Assembly: GCF_024710845.1 (NCBI RefSeq)
Contig: NZ_JANJTZ010000027.1
Location: 1-64,000, forward strand
Reading direction: 5' to 3'
DNA length: 64,000 bases
Origin: Mesorhizobium sp.
GTDB lineage: Bacteria; Pseudomonadota; Alphaproteobacteria; Rhizobiales; Rhizobiaceae
Shown in pieces: positions 48,335 through 58,849 of the stretch. The translations under genes and the position numbers were made by a program. Positions within the stretch are counted from its first letter, which is position 1. Every line of letters starts with the position of its first letter. The notes under the pieces were generated by a model, which made no database searches, had not been told where the DNA came from, and saw nothing but the letters and a program-made list of their open reading frames with translations.

Positions 48335-49210
48335 ATGCTCGACATCCGCCATTTGAAGGCCTTCGTCGCCGTCGCCGAGGAGCTCAACTTCCATCGCGCG
48401 GCGGAGCGGCTGCACATCGTGCAGCCCGCGCTCAGCCGATTGATCAAGAACCTCGAGGAGGTCGTCGGCGTCACGCTGCTCGAACGCTCGACGCGCCACG
48501 TGCGGCTCACCGAAGCGGGCAAGGTGTTCCTCGACGACGCCCGCGCGACGCTGATCCAGCTGACAGGCGCGGTGCGCGCCGCCCGCGAGGCGGACAGCGG
48601 CGCGACCGGTACGCTGAGGCTTGCCTACATGGACTTCGCCGTCCACCGGCTCCTGCCCGACATGGTCGCCGCCGCGGCCCGACACGAGCCCGGCATCCGT
48701 CCCGAACTCGTCTACATGTCGACCGCCCAGCAGCGCCAGGCGTTGCTCGAAGGCCGCATCGACCTCGGCATCATCATCGGCACGATGAGCGCGCCGTCGG
48801 TGGAGACACGACTGCTCGCCGAGGAGCCGCTGGTCGTCGCCATGGCGGCGGACCATCCGCTCGCCGGCCGGGAGCGGGTACTTCCGCGCGACATCCTCGC
48901 CGAGCCGCTGCTTCTCGGCAGCGAAGGCGAGTGGTCGACGTTCCGCGACCGGGTCTTCTCGCTCTACGCCGAGCACGATGCGAGCCCGCGCATCGCCCAG
49001 GAGGCGTCGAGCGCCGCCGCCCTGTTCGGCCTCGTGGCGCGCGGCGTCGGCATCACGCTCTATGCCGGCGATCCGGCCGTCTACGCCCACCCGAGGATCG
49101 CCGTGCGCCCGCTGGCGGGGGTCCGCCCGCTGCCGGTGAGCGCGGCATGGCGGCGCGGACCGCGGCTGCCGCTGGTGCGCCGCTTCCTTGCCGCTTGCGA
49201 CACAGGCTGA
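48335..49210 (+). CDS. LysR-family transcriptional regulator (first)
   Basis: The 291-residue protein has an N-terminal winged helix (HLKAFVAVAEELNFHRAAERL, QPALSRLIKNLEEVVGVTLL, RLTEAGKVFLDDA) and a LysR substrate-binding domain from about 92 (GTLRLAYMDFAVHRLLPDMV). It is divergent from the isochorismatase-fold/hyuA/hyuB operon and convergent with the second hyuA, so it likely activates the former in response to its substrate or product. Confidence 0.9.
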   Translation: MLDIRHLKAFVAVAEELNFHRAAERLHIVQPALSRLIKNLEEVVGVTLLERSTRHVRLTEAGKVFLDDARATLIQLTGAVRAAREADSGATGTLRLAYMDFAVHRLLPDMVAAAARHEPGIRPELVYMSTAQQRQALLEGRIDLGIIIGTMSAPSVETRLLAEEPLVVAMAADHPLAGRERVLPRDILAEPLLLGSEGEWSTFRDRVFSLYAEHDASPRIAQEASSAAALFGLVARGVGITLYAGDPAVYAHPRIAVRPLAGVRPLPVSAAWRRGPRLPLVRRFLAACDTG

Positions 49211-49227
49211 GCCCGGCGCATCCGGGC
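49211..49227 (+). terminator. Short hairpin after the LysR gene
   Basis: GCCCGG-CGCAT-CCGGGC directly follows the stop codon and lies between convergent genes, where a terminator is expected. It lacks a T-run. Confidence 0.45.
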
Positions 49228-49260
49228 GGCTCGTCGCCGTCGAATTGGCCGGGAGGTGGC

Positions 49261-51342
49261 TCACTTGCCGCCGCCGATGATCAGGTAGGAGCCGCTGGCG
49301 TCGAGCTTCGCGGTCCAGCCGGGCTCGATGACGATGGTGGTCGTCACCTCCTCGATGATCGCCGGACCCTTGATCGTGGCGCCGGCGCCCAGCTTCTCGC
49401 CGTCGTAGACGGGCGTCTTCACCTGCTTGCCGTCGGCGCTGAAGATCGCCTTGCGATGGCCCTTCACCGCCTTCTCCGCCGCCGCGCCCTTGGCCAGCCT
49501 CGGCGCCTTCGGCTTGTCGATCAGGCCGTAGACCGTCGACTCGATGTTGACGACCTCGACCGGGTTGTGCCGCTCGGAATAGGTGTAGAGCTCCTCGTGG
49601 CGCTTGTGGAACGCGTCCTTCACCTGGTCGATCGTCTTGGCGTTGATCTCGAAGGTGCCGATGTCGACGGTGCACTCGTGGACCTGGCCGACATAGCGCA
49701 TGTCGAGGCTGCGCTTGATCTGGATGCGGTCCTTCTCGAAGCCGTCCTTCTCCAGGTGGCGGACGCCCTGCTTCTCGATCTCCCTGAACAGCTTGTCGAT
49801 GCGCTTGTAGGCGGCCGCGTTGTCGAGGCGGGCCGGCGCGGTGGCCATGAAGTTGTACTTCACGTCGGAGATGATCTGGCCGAAGGCGCACAGGCCCGAG
49901 GCGAGCTTGGGCAGGATGATCGTGTCGATGCCCATCTCGCGCGCCAGCGCCGTGATGTGCGCTGCGGTTGCGCCGCCGGCGCCGACCAGGACGAAATCGC
50001 GCGGATCGTAGCCGCGCTCCACGGAGACGCGGCGGATGCCGTTCACCATGTTGTTGTTGACGATGGTGAACATGCCGTAGGCCGCCTGCTCGATCGACAG
50101 GCCGAGCGGATCTGCGACCTTCGCCATCGCCTTGCGCGCCTTGGCGAGGTCGAGCGGCAGCTTGCCGCCGAGCAGGCCGTCGGGATTGAGGTAGCCGAGC
50201 ACCAGATTGGCGTCGGAGGTCGTCGGCTCGGTGCCGCCCTGGCCGTAGCAGGCGGGGCCCGGCTCCGAGCCGGCCGACTGAGGGCCGACCTGGATAATGC
50301 CAAGGGAATCGATCCAGCCGATCGAGCCGCCGCCAGCCCCAAGCGTCTCCACCTGGATCATCGGCACGCCGATGCGGTAGCGCAGGAAATCGATGTTCTT
50401 GTTGAGGTTGGTCTGGCCGTCCTTGGTCAGGGTGATGTCGAACGAGGTGCCGCCCATGTCGACGGTGATCACGTTCTTCTTCTTGAACGGCGCGGCGACG
50501 TAGAGGCCGGCCTGCGGCGCCGAGGCCGGGCCGGAGTTGATGGCGTACACCGAGCGGTCGGTCATCACCTGGCCGATGGCGAGGCCGCCGTTGGACTGGA
50601 AGTAGCGCACCGGCTGCTTCGCCCCGAGCGAGCGGAAATAGGCGTCGACCGCAGCGACGTACCTGCGCATCACCGGCGCCAGATAGGCGTTGACCACGGC
50701 CGTCGAGGTGCGGGTGTACTCGCGCACCTGCGGGTAGAGTTCCGAGCCCACCGTCAGGATCGCGTCGGGCATCATCTCGCGCACGATCTCGGCGGCGCGG
50801 CGCTCGTGCGCCGTGTTGAGCACCGACCAGACGAAGGAGATGGCGACCGTCTCGATGCCTTCCTTCAGGAACAGCTCGCAGGCGGCGCGGACGTCCTCCT
50901 CCTGCATCGGCGTGCGTACCGAGCCGTCGGAGAGCACGCGCTCGCGCACGCCCTTGCGCAGGTAGCGCGACACCAGCATGGTCGCCGCCGGGTATTCCGG
51001 ATCGTAGCGGAAACCGTCTTCCTTGTGGCCGTTGCGGATCTCGATCGAGTCCTCGTGGCCGGCGGTGCAGATCAGGCCGGTCTTGCCGCCGCGATGCGTG
51101 ATCAGCGCATTGAGGCCGACCGTCGTGCCGTTGATGCACAGGTCGCAGTTGGAGACCACGTCGGCCGCCGGCACGCCGAGGCTCTCCGAGATCAGCTTGA
51201 GGCCGTTCTCGATGGCCTTGGTCGGATCCGAAGGCGTCGACAGGGCCTTGAACAGCCTGACCTGGCCGCTGTCGCGGTCGGCGATGACGAAGTCGGTGAA
51301 GGTGCCCCCGGCGTCGATGCCGAGGCGATAGTTGGTCTTCAT
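49261..51342 (-). CDS. hyuA: Hydantoinase A/oxoprolinase subunit (second pair)
   Basis: The 693-residue protein is a second ATP-dependent HyuA: YRLGIDAGGTFTDFVIADRD, INGTTVGLNALITHRGGK, VDMGGTSFDITLTKDGQ and VLVGAGGATAAHITALAREM. Two ATG codons are close together at 51348 and 51342; AAGGAGG is only 2 bases from the first but 8 from the second, so 51342 is chosen. It shares only family-level features with the first HyuA, so the two pairs probably act on different rings. It follows its hyuB after 13 bp. Confidence 0.9.
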   Translation of the reverse strand: MKTNYRLGIDAGGTFTDFVIADRDSGQVRLFKALSTPSDPTKAIENGLKLISESLGVPAADVVSNCDLCINGTTVGLNALITHRGGKTGLICTAGHEDSIEIRNGHKEDGFRYDPEYPAATMLVSRYLRKGVRERVLSDGSVRTPMQEEDVRAACELFLKEGIETVAISFVWSVLNTAHERRAAEIVREMMPDAILTVGSELYPQVREYTRTSTAVVNAYLAPVMRRYVAAVDAYFRSLGAKQPVRYFQSNGGLAIGQVMTDRSVYAINSGPASAPQAGLYVAAPFKKKNVITVDMGGTSFDITLTKDGQTNLNKNIDFLRYRIGVPMIQVETLGAGGGSIGWIDSLGIIQVGPQSAGSEPGPACYGQGGTEPTTSDANLVLGYLNPDGLLGGKLPLDLAKARKAMAKVADPLGLSIEQAAYGMFTIVNNNMVNGIRRVSVERGYDPRDFVLVGAGGATAAHITALAREMGIDTIILPKLASGLCAFGQIISDVKYNFMATAPARLDNAAAYKRIDKLFREIEKQGVRHLEKDGFEKDRIQIKRSLDMRYVGQVHECTVDIGTFEINAKTIDQVKDAFHKRHEELYTYSERHNPVEVVNIESTVYGLIDKPKAPRLAKGAAAEKAVKGHRKAIFSADGKQVKTPVYDGEKLGAGATIKGPAIIEEVTTTIVIEPGWTAKLDASGSYLIIGGGK

Positions 51343-51355
51343 GGTCATGGCCTCC

Positions 51356-53170
51356 TTACGCCGCCTTGCGCAGCCGCTTGGTCGCGGCCATGTCGACTTC
51401 GAGCGTCTCGCCGTCCTTGATGACGACGCCGTAGTCGCGCCTGGCGCCCTCGATCGAGACGAGCCCGTTCCTGACGTCCCAGACCACCTTGTCGATCGGC
51501 CGCTCCAGCGGATTGCCGTAGCCGCCGCCGCCCGGATTCATGTTGGTGACGGTCTCGCCCGGCTTGATCGTCTCCATGATGTTGGTGCGCATCACGTCGA
51601 CCTTGCCCGACTTCTTCAGCTCGACCCGGCCGACCTTCTCGTCGACCATCGTCGAGCCGGCGCCGGCCGCGCCCATGGCCGGAATGCGCCGGCCCTCGCC
51701 GAAGCCGATGCACATCATCTCCTTGTCGAGCGGCTCGACCTCCCAGGCCGTACCCGAACCGCCGCGGAACTTGCCGGCGCCGCCGGAGTCGGTCATCAGC
51801 GCGTAGCGGTGGATGATGATCGGGTAGGAGTATTCGAGCAGTTCGACGTCGCCCGAGGTCAGAGCGCCGAAGCAGCACTCCGGCCCGACTGCGTGCCAGC
51901 CGTCCTGCTGCGGGGTAGCGCCGCCGCCGGAGATGATGGTGGCCAGCACCATCGTCACGAACTCCTCGTTGGTGCGCGTGTCCCAGCCGGCGATGTTGAG
52001 GCCGTTGGCGTGGCCCCAGCTCGCCGCCACCTTCGACGGCATCGCCTTCTCGAAGGCCAGCCGCACGGCGTCCGTCAGCGTCTCCATCGGCGTCGTCGTG
52101 CAGTTCATGTGCGGCGCCGGTTCCTGCGCGTTGCAGATCGTGCCCTTCGGCCCGAAGTCGACGCTGACGCAGCGGTAGAGGCCCTCGTTGTAGGGAGGCG
52201 GCAGCGCCGCGAACATCATCAGGCCGAGATAGACGCCCGAGTGCGAGTTCCCTTCGTAGGAATTGATGAAGTACGGGATCTGCGGCGGGCTGGAGATGAC
52301 GATGTGGCAGGTGTCCTTCTTGATCGTCACCGTCGCCTTGATCTCGAAGTCGCCGAAGCCGTGGCCGGCGTCCTCGAGCACCGCGACGCCCTCATAGGTG
52401 CCGTCTGGCACGGTGCGGATCAGGTCGCGCATGTGCCGGTCGGCCATGTCGAGCAGTTCGTCGATGCAGACGTCGACGGTCTCCTTGCCGTACTTGTCGA
52501 GCATGGCGATCAGGTTGCGCTCGCCGACCTGGCAGGCGCCGATCAGCGCGTTGAAATCGCCTTCCTGGTCGCGCCGGGCGCGCAGGTTGGTGAAGATCAT
52601 GTTGAGGATGTCGTTGCGCGGCTTGCCGCGGTCCCAAATCTTGATCGGCGGGATGCGCAGGCACTCGGCGTAGATCTCCTTCGCCGCCGGGTTGTAGCCG
52701 GCCGGTACCGGGCCGCCGATGTCGGTCAGATGGCCCTTGCACACCGTCCAGTAGACCAGCTCGCCCTTGTAGAAGACGGGCTTGTACATGCAGGTGTCGA
52801 TGGCGTGGCTGCCGCCGAAGGCCGGGTCGTTGTGCAGGAACAGGTCGCCTTCGTGGATGTCGCCCTCGAAGAACTTCGCCACCGCCTTCATCGCCGGGAT
52901 CAGCGAGCCGAGGTGGATCGGGATGTCCTGGCCCTGGAGGATCATCTCCGGGCGCGCGTTGAACAGCGCCGTCGAATAGTCGTGGGCGAGGTTGAACACC
53001 GAGGAACGCGCCGTCTTCTCCAGCGACAGCGTCATCTCGCGCTGGGTCGTCTCGAGGACGCCGCGCACCACCGACAGGGTGATCGGGTCGACCTTGAGCG
53101 CCGGACGCTTCGGCTTGGCGCGGGCGGCGGCTACCGTCTTCGCTTTCTTTGCGGGGCTGGCCTTGGGCAT
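51356..53170 (-). CDS. hyuB: Hydantoinase B/oxoprolinase subunit (second pair)
   Basis: The 604-residue HyuB starts with a basic, alanine-rich tail (PAKKAKTVAAARAKPKR) before VDPITLSVVRGVLETTQREM. NDPAFGGSHAIDTCMYKPVF and GGGGYGNPLERPIDK are family stretches. The ATG at 53170 has GAGGAAG before it. It is the first gene of the pair and is divergent from the AraC regulator; the 221-bp gap between them likely holds the control sites. Confidence 0.9.
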   Translation of the reverse strand: MPKASPAKKAKTVAAARAKPKRPALKVDPITLSVVRGVLETTQREMTLSLEKTARSSVFNLAHDYSTALFNARPEMILQGQDIPIHLGSLIPAMKAVAKFFEGDIHEGDLFLHNDPAFGGSHAIDTCMYKPVFYKGELVYWTVCKGHLTDIGGPVPAGYNPAAKEIYAECLRIPPIKIWDRGKPRNDILNMIFTNLRARRDQEGDFNALIGACQVGERNLIAMLDKYGKETVDVCIDELLDMADRHMRDLIRTVPDGTYEGVAVLEDAGHGFGDFEIKATVTIKKDTCHIVISSPPQIPYFINSYEGNSHSGVYLGLMMFAALPPPYNEGLYRCVSVDFGPKGTICNAQEPAPHMNCTTTPMETLTDAVRLAFEKAMPSKVAASWGHANGLNIAGWDTRTNEEFVTMVLATIISGGGATPQQDGWHAVGPECCFGALTSGDVELLEYSYPIIIHRYALMTDSGGAGKFRGGSGTAWEVEPLDKEMMCIGFGEGRRIPAMGAAGAGSTMVDEKVGRVELKKSGKVDVMRTNIMETIKPGETVTNMNPGGGGYGNPLERPIDKVVWDVRNGLVSIEGARRDYGVVIKDGETLEVDMAATKRLRKAA

Positions 53171-53391
53171 AGGCTGCTTCCTCCTCTTGCTTCGTGAGGG
53201 CCAGCGGACCGGCCGCGGGCGGCGGCAACCATGTCCGCAGCCTGTCATCGCGCAGGGTAGCGTCGCGTTCGAAGCCGTGTCTTTGCATGGGAGGCACGGC
53301 AGTTTGTCCGCCAGCGCACAGGGCGCCATATCGCATTTACAGCCTTGCTCAAACGTGCCTAGATTTGCTGTCAGAGGAGGTTTCCGGGACC

Positions 53392-54354
53392 GTGAAGAGT
53401 TCGATCATCACCACCCGAGGCATCGATCCTGCCAACCGCAGCCGGCACTGGCACGAGGCGATCGCCAACACCTATTTCCCGCTCGACCTCGAGTTCGGGA
53501 ACCCGGCATCCTTCACCGGCGAACTGGTCAACTGGCAGCTGGGCGACGTCTCGATCTCGCGCCTCCAGTCGCAGTCGCTGCAGTACCGCCGCCTGCCGAA
53601 GCACCTTCGGCCGGAGCGCCGCGAGGAGTTTCTGGTCACGATACCGGCGCGGGCCGAAATCCAGTTCAGCCAGTGCGGCCGCGAGGTCCGCTGCAATCCC
53701 GGCGGCTTCATCCTCGAGCGCAGCGACGAGCCCTACGTGTTCAGCCATTCCGGGACGGCCGACATGTGGGTGCTCAAGGTCGATGCCTCCGCGCTCGGTG
53801 CGCGCATCCGCCAGCCCGACCGCTTCTGCTCCTACCAGTTCGACGCCACCAACGGCGCCAGCGCGCTGTTCGCCGACATGCTGCATCTCATCCCGCGCCG
53901 CTACGAGGCGATGAACGAGGAGGTCTGCGCCACCGTCGGCCGCCAGCTCATGGACCTTCTCGCCCTGGCGCTGGAGACCGACGAGCGCACGCTGACCAGC
54001 CACGGCTCGGCCGTGCGCGCCTCCCACCTCACCCGCATCGACGCGTTCCTGCGCCGGCACCTCCATGATCCCGAGCTCGATCCGCAGAAGGTGGCGCGGG
54101 GATGCGGCATCTCGGTGCGCTACCTGCACGAACTGCTGCGCGACACCAACCAGACGCTCGGCCAGTGGATCCGCGACCAGCGGCTCGCCGCCGCCCGCGA
54201 GAAGCTGCGCAACGCCAGCGGCGGCGATTCCATCGCCCAGGTCGCCTACCGCTACGGCTTCTCCGATCACGCGCAGTTCTCGCGCGCCTTCAAGGCGCAG
54301 TTCGGCATCTCGCCGAAGGACTACCGGCAGCAGCAGGCCCGCCGGGACAACTGA
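53392..54354 (+). CDS. AraC-family regulator
   Basis: The 320-residue protein has an AraC-binding-like sensor domain (about 10-195) and a C-terminal HTH pair: VARGCGISVRYLHELLRDTN and AYRYGFSDHAQFSRAFKAQFG. No ATG precedes the domain; the best start is a GTG at 53392 with AGAGGAGG about 11 bases upstream. It is divergent from the second hyuB-hyuA operon and is its probable regulator. Confidence 0.88.
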   Translation: MKSSIITTRGIDPANRSRHWHEAIANTYFPLDLEFGNPASFTGELVNWQLGDVSISRLQSQSLQYRRLPKHLRPERREEFLVTIPARAEIQFSQCGREVRCNPGGFILERSDEPYVFSHSGTADMWVLKVDASALGARIRQPDRFCSYQFDATNGASALFADMLHLIPRRYEAMNEEVCATVGRQLMDLLALALETDERTLTSHGSAVRASHLTRIDAFLRRHLHDPELDPQKVARGCGISVRYLHELLRDTNQTLGQWIRDQRLAAAREKLRNASGGDSIAQVAYRYGFSDHAQFSRAFKAQFGISPKDYRQQQARRDN

Positions 54355-54383
54355 ACCGCATCCCTGCCTCGACGCAGGAAGAA

Positions 54384-54406
54384 GGCTGGTGGCGACGCCA
54401 CCAGCC
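54384..54406. terminator. Bidirectional hairpin between araC-type gene and pxpC
   Basis: GGCTGGTGGC at 54384-54393 pairs with GCCACCAGCC at 54397-54406, a 10-bp stem with a 3-base loop, between convergent genes. On the minus strand it is followed by a pyrimidine-rich TTCTTCC, so it may work better for the pxp operon. Confidence 0.7.
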
Positions 54407-54477
54407 TCCGTCATTGTCCGATCCTGCCTATTTCACGACAGTTGCGGCGGCCGCGGGGCGACCGCCGCGCCGGGCCG

Positions 54478-55449
54478 TCAGGCGGCGAGCGCTTCGCGCA
54501 CTTTCGCCAGCAGCGCCTTGCAGTCGCGCCGGGCGGCGAGCGCCTGGTCCATCGTCACCTCGACGAAGCGCGACGGGGTGTGCGGCTGCAACTGTCCGAT
54601 CAGGTCCATGTCGGCGGATATTACCGTGCCCACCATGAAGTAGCCGCCGCCCGACACCGCGTCGCGGTGCAGCACGATCGGCTCGGTGCCGCCCGGCACC
54701 TGGATCGAGCCATAGGGGTAGCACGCGTCGACGATGTTGGACGGGTCGGAGCCGGCGCCGAACGGCTGCTCGTGCGGCACGAACTCGATCGGCTTGCCGC
54801 CGCGGAAGCGGTAGCCCATGCGGTCGGCCTCGGGCGCCACCTTCCAGGTGTCGGCGAAGAACTGGCGGCCGGCCTCCGCGGTAATGCGATGCCAGTAGAG
54901 CCCGGGCAGCACCCTGAGTTCGGCCGGCTGGCCGGGCTTGCGGCGCAGCGCCTCGGGCACATTGCGGCCGGCGGCGGCGCCCTTGCCGGCGCCGACGGGC
55001 AGTTCGTCGCCCGCCGCGATCGGCCGGCCCTTGAAGCCGCCGAGCGCGCCGATGGCGTAGGTCGAGCGCGAGCCAAGCGCCAGCGGCACGTCGATGCCGC
55101 CGGAAACGGCGATGTAGATGCGGGCGCCGGACCTGAGGAAGCCGAACGACAGCGTCTGCCCCTTCTTCACGGCGAAAGAAGTCCAGGTTACCTGTTCCTT
55201 GCCGTCGACCAGGACCGGCAGTTCGGCGCCGGTCACGGCCACGGTGGCGTCCTCGCCGAAGACGAGTTGCGGGCCCATGAACACCGCCTCGAGCACGGCA
55301 GCGCCCTCGTCGTTGCCGACCAGCAAGTTGGCGGCGCGCAGCGCGAAGCGGTCCATGCCGCCCGACAGCGGAATGCCGAGATGATAGTAGCCCGGGCGGC
55401 CGAGATCCTGGACGGTCGTGGCGAGACCCGGCGTGGAGACCTTAAGCAT
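54478..55449 (-). CDS. pxpC: 5-oxoprolinase subunit C / carboxyltransferase-like AHS2 protein
   Basis: The 323-residue KipA/AHS2 protein starts MLKVSTPGLATTVQDLGRPGY and has GIPLSGGMDRFALRAANLLVGN, ISGG-like VSGGIDVPLALGS and a C-terminal QVPGGTEPIVLHRDAVSGGGY. PxpC is one half of the PxpBC pair needed for 5-oxoprolinase and is related to one half of the carboxyltransferase of urea carboxylase. It is the last gene of the operon; its start overlaps the end of pxpB by 8 bases. Confidence 0.9.
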   Translation of the reverse strand: MLKVSTPGLATTVQDLGRPGYYHLGIPLSGGMDRFALRAANLLVGNDEGAAVLEAVFMGPQLVFGEDATVAVTGAELPVLVDGKEQVTWTSFAVKKGQTLSFGFLRSGARIYIAVSGGIDVPLALGSRSTYAIGALGGFKGRPIAAGDELPVGAGKGAAAGRNVPEALRRKPGQPAELRVLPGLYWHRITAEAGRQFFADTWKVAPEADRMGYRFRGGKPIEFVPHEQPFGAGSDPSNIVDACYPYGSIQVPGGTEPIVLHRDAVSGGGYFMVGTVISADMDLIGQLQPHTPSRFVEVTMDQALAARRDCKALLAKVREALAA

Positions 55450-56314
55450 GGAGGGCCTCCAGGAGCTTGGCGTTGTAGGCGTCGATGTTCCGGTTGAATT
55501 CGGCGAGGTCGAATGTGACGTTGCGGATCGTCGGCACGAAACGGCCGGCATCGACGTCCGCCACCGCCTGGTCGTACTCCTCGCGGCCGATCGGCTTCCA
55601 CTTGACGATGTCGCCCGGGTTGAACAGGCACATGAAGTCGCGCAGGTAGCTGATCTTCTGCTCGGGATCGTAGATCGGCATCGGCGTGATGCCGAACATC
55701 TGGTAGCCGCCGGCGCCGCGCACCGAATAAATGCACGAGAAGCAGCCGCCATGGCCGACCGTGAGTTTTGGCGTGTCGGTGCGCGGTCGCAGGTACTTCG
55801 GCACCTGAATCTGCCGGCCGCGCTCGACCATCTGGTAGAGGAACGGCAGACCGGCGACGAAGCCGACCATCGACACGAACCAGGGCGAGCCGGAATGGGC
55901 GGCGATGAAGTCGGCGACCGAACCGTAGCCGTTGATCCGCGCGCCGTACTCGATGTCGGTCGACTTCGGATCCTGGTGACGCTCGCGGAAGCGCATCAGC
56001 GTCTCGTGCGTCCACGGATCGTTGTAGAAGACCGGGATCTCGATGATGCGCGTGTTGATCACGGGGTCGGCCTTGTCGGCCTGCTTCTCCAGGCTCTTGA
56101 TCTCGGCGAGCATGTCGTCGGGCGAAATCACGTCCGGATCGAACTTGATCTGGAACGAGGCGTTCGCCGGGCAGATCTCGGTGACGCCCCTGATCTGCGC
56201 GTCGCGCACGGCATTGGTCATCGAAAGGCTCTTGAAGAAAGCCTCCAGCGACATCTCCTCGTCGATCTCGACAAAGACGTGCTCGTCTCCGCCGAACGAA
56301 TACCGGGTTTTCAT
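55442..56314 (-). CDS. pxpB: 5-oxoprolinase subunit B / carboxyltransferase-like AHS1 protein, long form
   Basis: The 290-residue AHS1/KipI protein contains FVAGLPFLYQM, GHGGCFSCIYSVRGAGGYQMFG and PGDIVKWKPI. Ordinary PxpB is about 220 residues. The extra C-terminal part after residue 225, with EYDQAVADVDAGRFVPTIR and FDLAEFNRNIDAYNAKL, resembles the segment that follows the AHS1 domain in urea carboxylase. This, and the biotin carboxylase next door, suggests a biotin-dependent carboxyltransferase rather than a plain oxoprolinase subunit. The resemblance is from memory of the family pattern and needs alignment. Confidence 0.85.
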   Translation of the reverse strand: MKTRYSFGGDEHVFVEIDEEMSLEAFFKSLSMTNAVRDAQIRGVTEICPANASFQIKFDPDVISPDDMLAEIKSLEKQADKADPVINTRIIEIPVFYNDPWTHETLMRFRERHQDPKSTDIEYGARINGYGSVADFIAAHSGSPWFVSMVGFVAGLPFLYQMVERGRQIQVPKYLRPRTDTPKLTVGHGGCFSCIYSVRGAGGYQMFGITPMPIYDPEQKISYLRDFMCLFNPGDIVKWKPIGREEYDQAVADVDAGRFVPTIRNVTFDLAEFNRNIDAYNAKLLEALHA

Positions 56315-56339
56315 CGTCAGCCCACCTCTCGTGATCGCC

Positions 56340-57704
<1,365 letters not shown>

Positions 57705-57712
57705 CGCCCGCC

Positions 57713-57955
57713 CTAGAGCTCGACTTCGACCAGCGGATTGCCGGCCATCACCGGATCCTCGTTGTCGACGGTGAAGCGCACGATCCTGCCGGCGCAGTCG
57801 GCCTTCACCTCGTGGAACGATTTCATCACCTCGATCAGGCCGATCACGTCGCCGACCGCGACCGTGTCGCCGTCTTCCTTGAAGGCTGGCTGGTCGGGGG
57901 CCGGCCGGCGGTAGAAGGTGCCCGGCAGGGGCGAGAGGATCGAGTGGGTCGCCAT
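57713..57955 (-). CDS. accB: Biotin carboxyl carrier protein, minimal
   Basis: An 80-residue biotinyl domain without the proline-rich N-terminus of normal AccB. The biotinylated lysine lies in GLIEVMKSFHEV, an EVMK variant of the usual EAMKM motif seen in carriers associated with LamB/YcsF operons. It begins MATHSILSPLPGTFYRRPAP. It follows pxpA after 21 bp and precedes accC by 8 bp, all on the same strand. Confidence 0.92.
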   Translation of the reverse strand: MATHSILSPLPGTFYRRPAPDQPAFKEDGDTVAVGDVIGLIEVMKSFHEVKADCAGRIVRFTVDNEDPVMAGNPLVEVEL

Positions 57956-57976
57956 CGGTGTCTCCTGGGATAGGTG

Positions 57977-58738
57977 TCAGGCGGCTTCAAGATAGGGCGC
58001 GACAGCCTCGCGCACGGCGGCCGCGACCGCCACCGCGTTCGGCGTATCGGAATGCACGCAGATCGATTCGCAGCGCACGGCGATGTCCTTGCCGCCGAGG
58101 CTTTTGGTCTTTCCTTCGGTGATCGCGCGCAGGCAGCGCGCCGCGGCGTCGACCGGGTCGCGGGCGTCGTGCTTGCGCGTGATCACCAGGGTACCCTCGT
58201 CGGAATAGTCGAGGTCGGCGTAGAACTCGGCGACGAAGGCGTGGCCGCGCGCCGGATAAATCTTCTCGTGGAGCGTGCCGGCCATGCCGAGCAGCGGTAC
58301 CTTGAACACGTCCGCCGCGTCGCAGACCGCATGCGTGGCGTGCTCGAGCCTAGAGGCCATGCCGTAGAGCACGCCGTGCGGCTTGATGTGGTTGAGCGGC
58401 AGCCCGTGTGCGTCGAGGAAACCCTTCAGCGCGCCGACCTGGTAGATGATACAGTTCGCCAGTTCCTCGCGGCTCATCGCCATCTCGCGGCGCCCGAATC
58501 CCTGCAGGTCCGGCAGCGACGGATGCGCGCCGACCCCGACGCCATGGCGCTTGGCCAGCGCCACGGTGGTGTTCATGTGGTTGTAGTCGGAAGCATGGAA
58601 GCCGCAGGCGACGTTGGCGATCGAGATCAGCGGCATCAGCGCCTCGTCGTCGCCCATGTGGTAGAGGCCGAACGCCTCGCCCATGTCGCAGTTCAATGTG
58701 ATCGTCAAGAGGAATTCCCCGAGAAACACGTCCCGCAT
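57977..58738 (-). CDS. pxpA: 5-oxoprolinase subunit A (LamB/YcsF family)
   Basis: PxpA is the ring-opening subunit of bacterial 5-oxoprolinase and has a carbohydrate-deacetylase-like barrel. The sequence TITLNCDMGEAFGLYHMGDD, NVACGFHASDYNHMN, VGAHPSLPDLQGFGRR and HIKPHGVLYGMA is diagnostic, with Asp and His residues for metal. The ATG at 58738 gives 253 residues, the family length; a TTG at 58708 would remove ten residues before the conserved core. A CCCGCA-TTCT-TGCGGG hairpin just upstream (58740-58755) could hide the site of the ATG. It heads the operon and is divergent from a LysR gene. Confidence 0.9.
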   Translation of the reverse strand: MRDVFLGEFLLTITLNCDMGEAFGLYHMGDDEALMPLISIANVACGFHASDYNHMNTTVALAKRHGVGVGAHPSLPDLQGFGRREMAMSREELANCIIYQVGALKGFLDAHGLPLNHIKPHGVLYGMASRLEHATHAVCDAADVFKVPLLGMAGTLHEKIYPARGHAFVAEFYADLDYSDEGTLVITRKHDARDPVDAAARCLRAITEGKTKSLGGKDIAVRCESICVHSDTPNAVAVAAAVREAVAPYLEAA

Positions 58739-58813
58739 GCCCGCATTCTTGCGGGACTTTCGCGGATCGTGCCGGTATGGCGCGCTATTGTAAAATTGAA
58801 AAATTTCACATTG

Positions 58814-58834
58814 GGTATTCGATGATCGAATACC
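58814..58834. promoter_or_regulatory. Perfect palindrome, probable LysR operator
   Basis: GGTATTCGAT, one G, and ATCGAATACC make a perfect 10-1-10 inverted repeat in the 111-bp gap between pxpA and its divergent LysR gene, 16 bp before the LysR start. It contains the T-N11-A pattern of LysR sites (ATTCGA-N3-TCGAAT). Such a site could serve both autoregulation and control of the pxp operon. Confidence 0.75.
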
Positions 58835-58849
58835 TAAGGAAGAGACCCC

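Noticed and set aside
47540-51139. A 1199-residue minus-strand frame spanning the hydrolase, the LysR gene and part of the second hyuA
   Set aside because: Only its end (the 229-residue hydrolase from 48229) has family homology; the rest is arginine- and glycine-rich antisense or out-of-frame translation of GC-rich genes.
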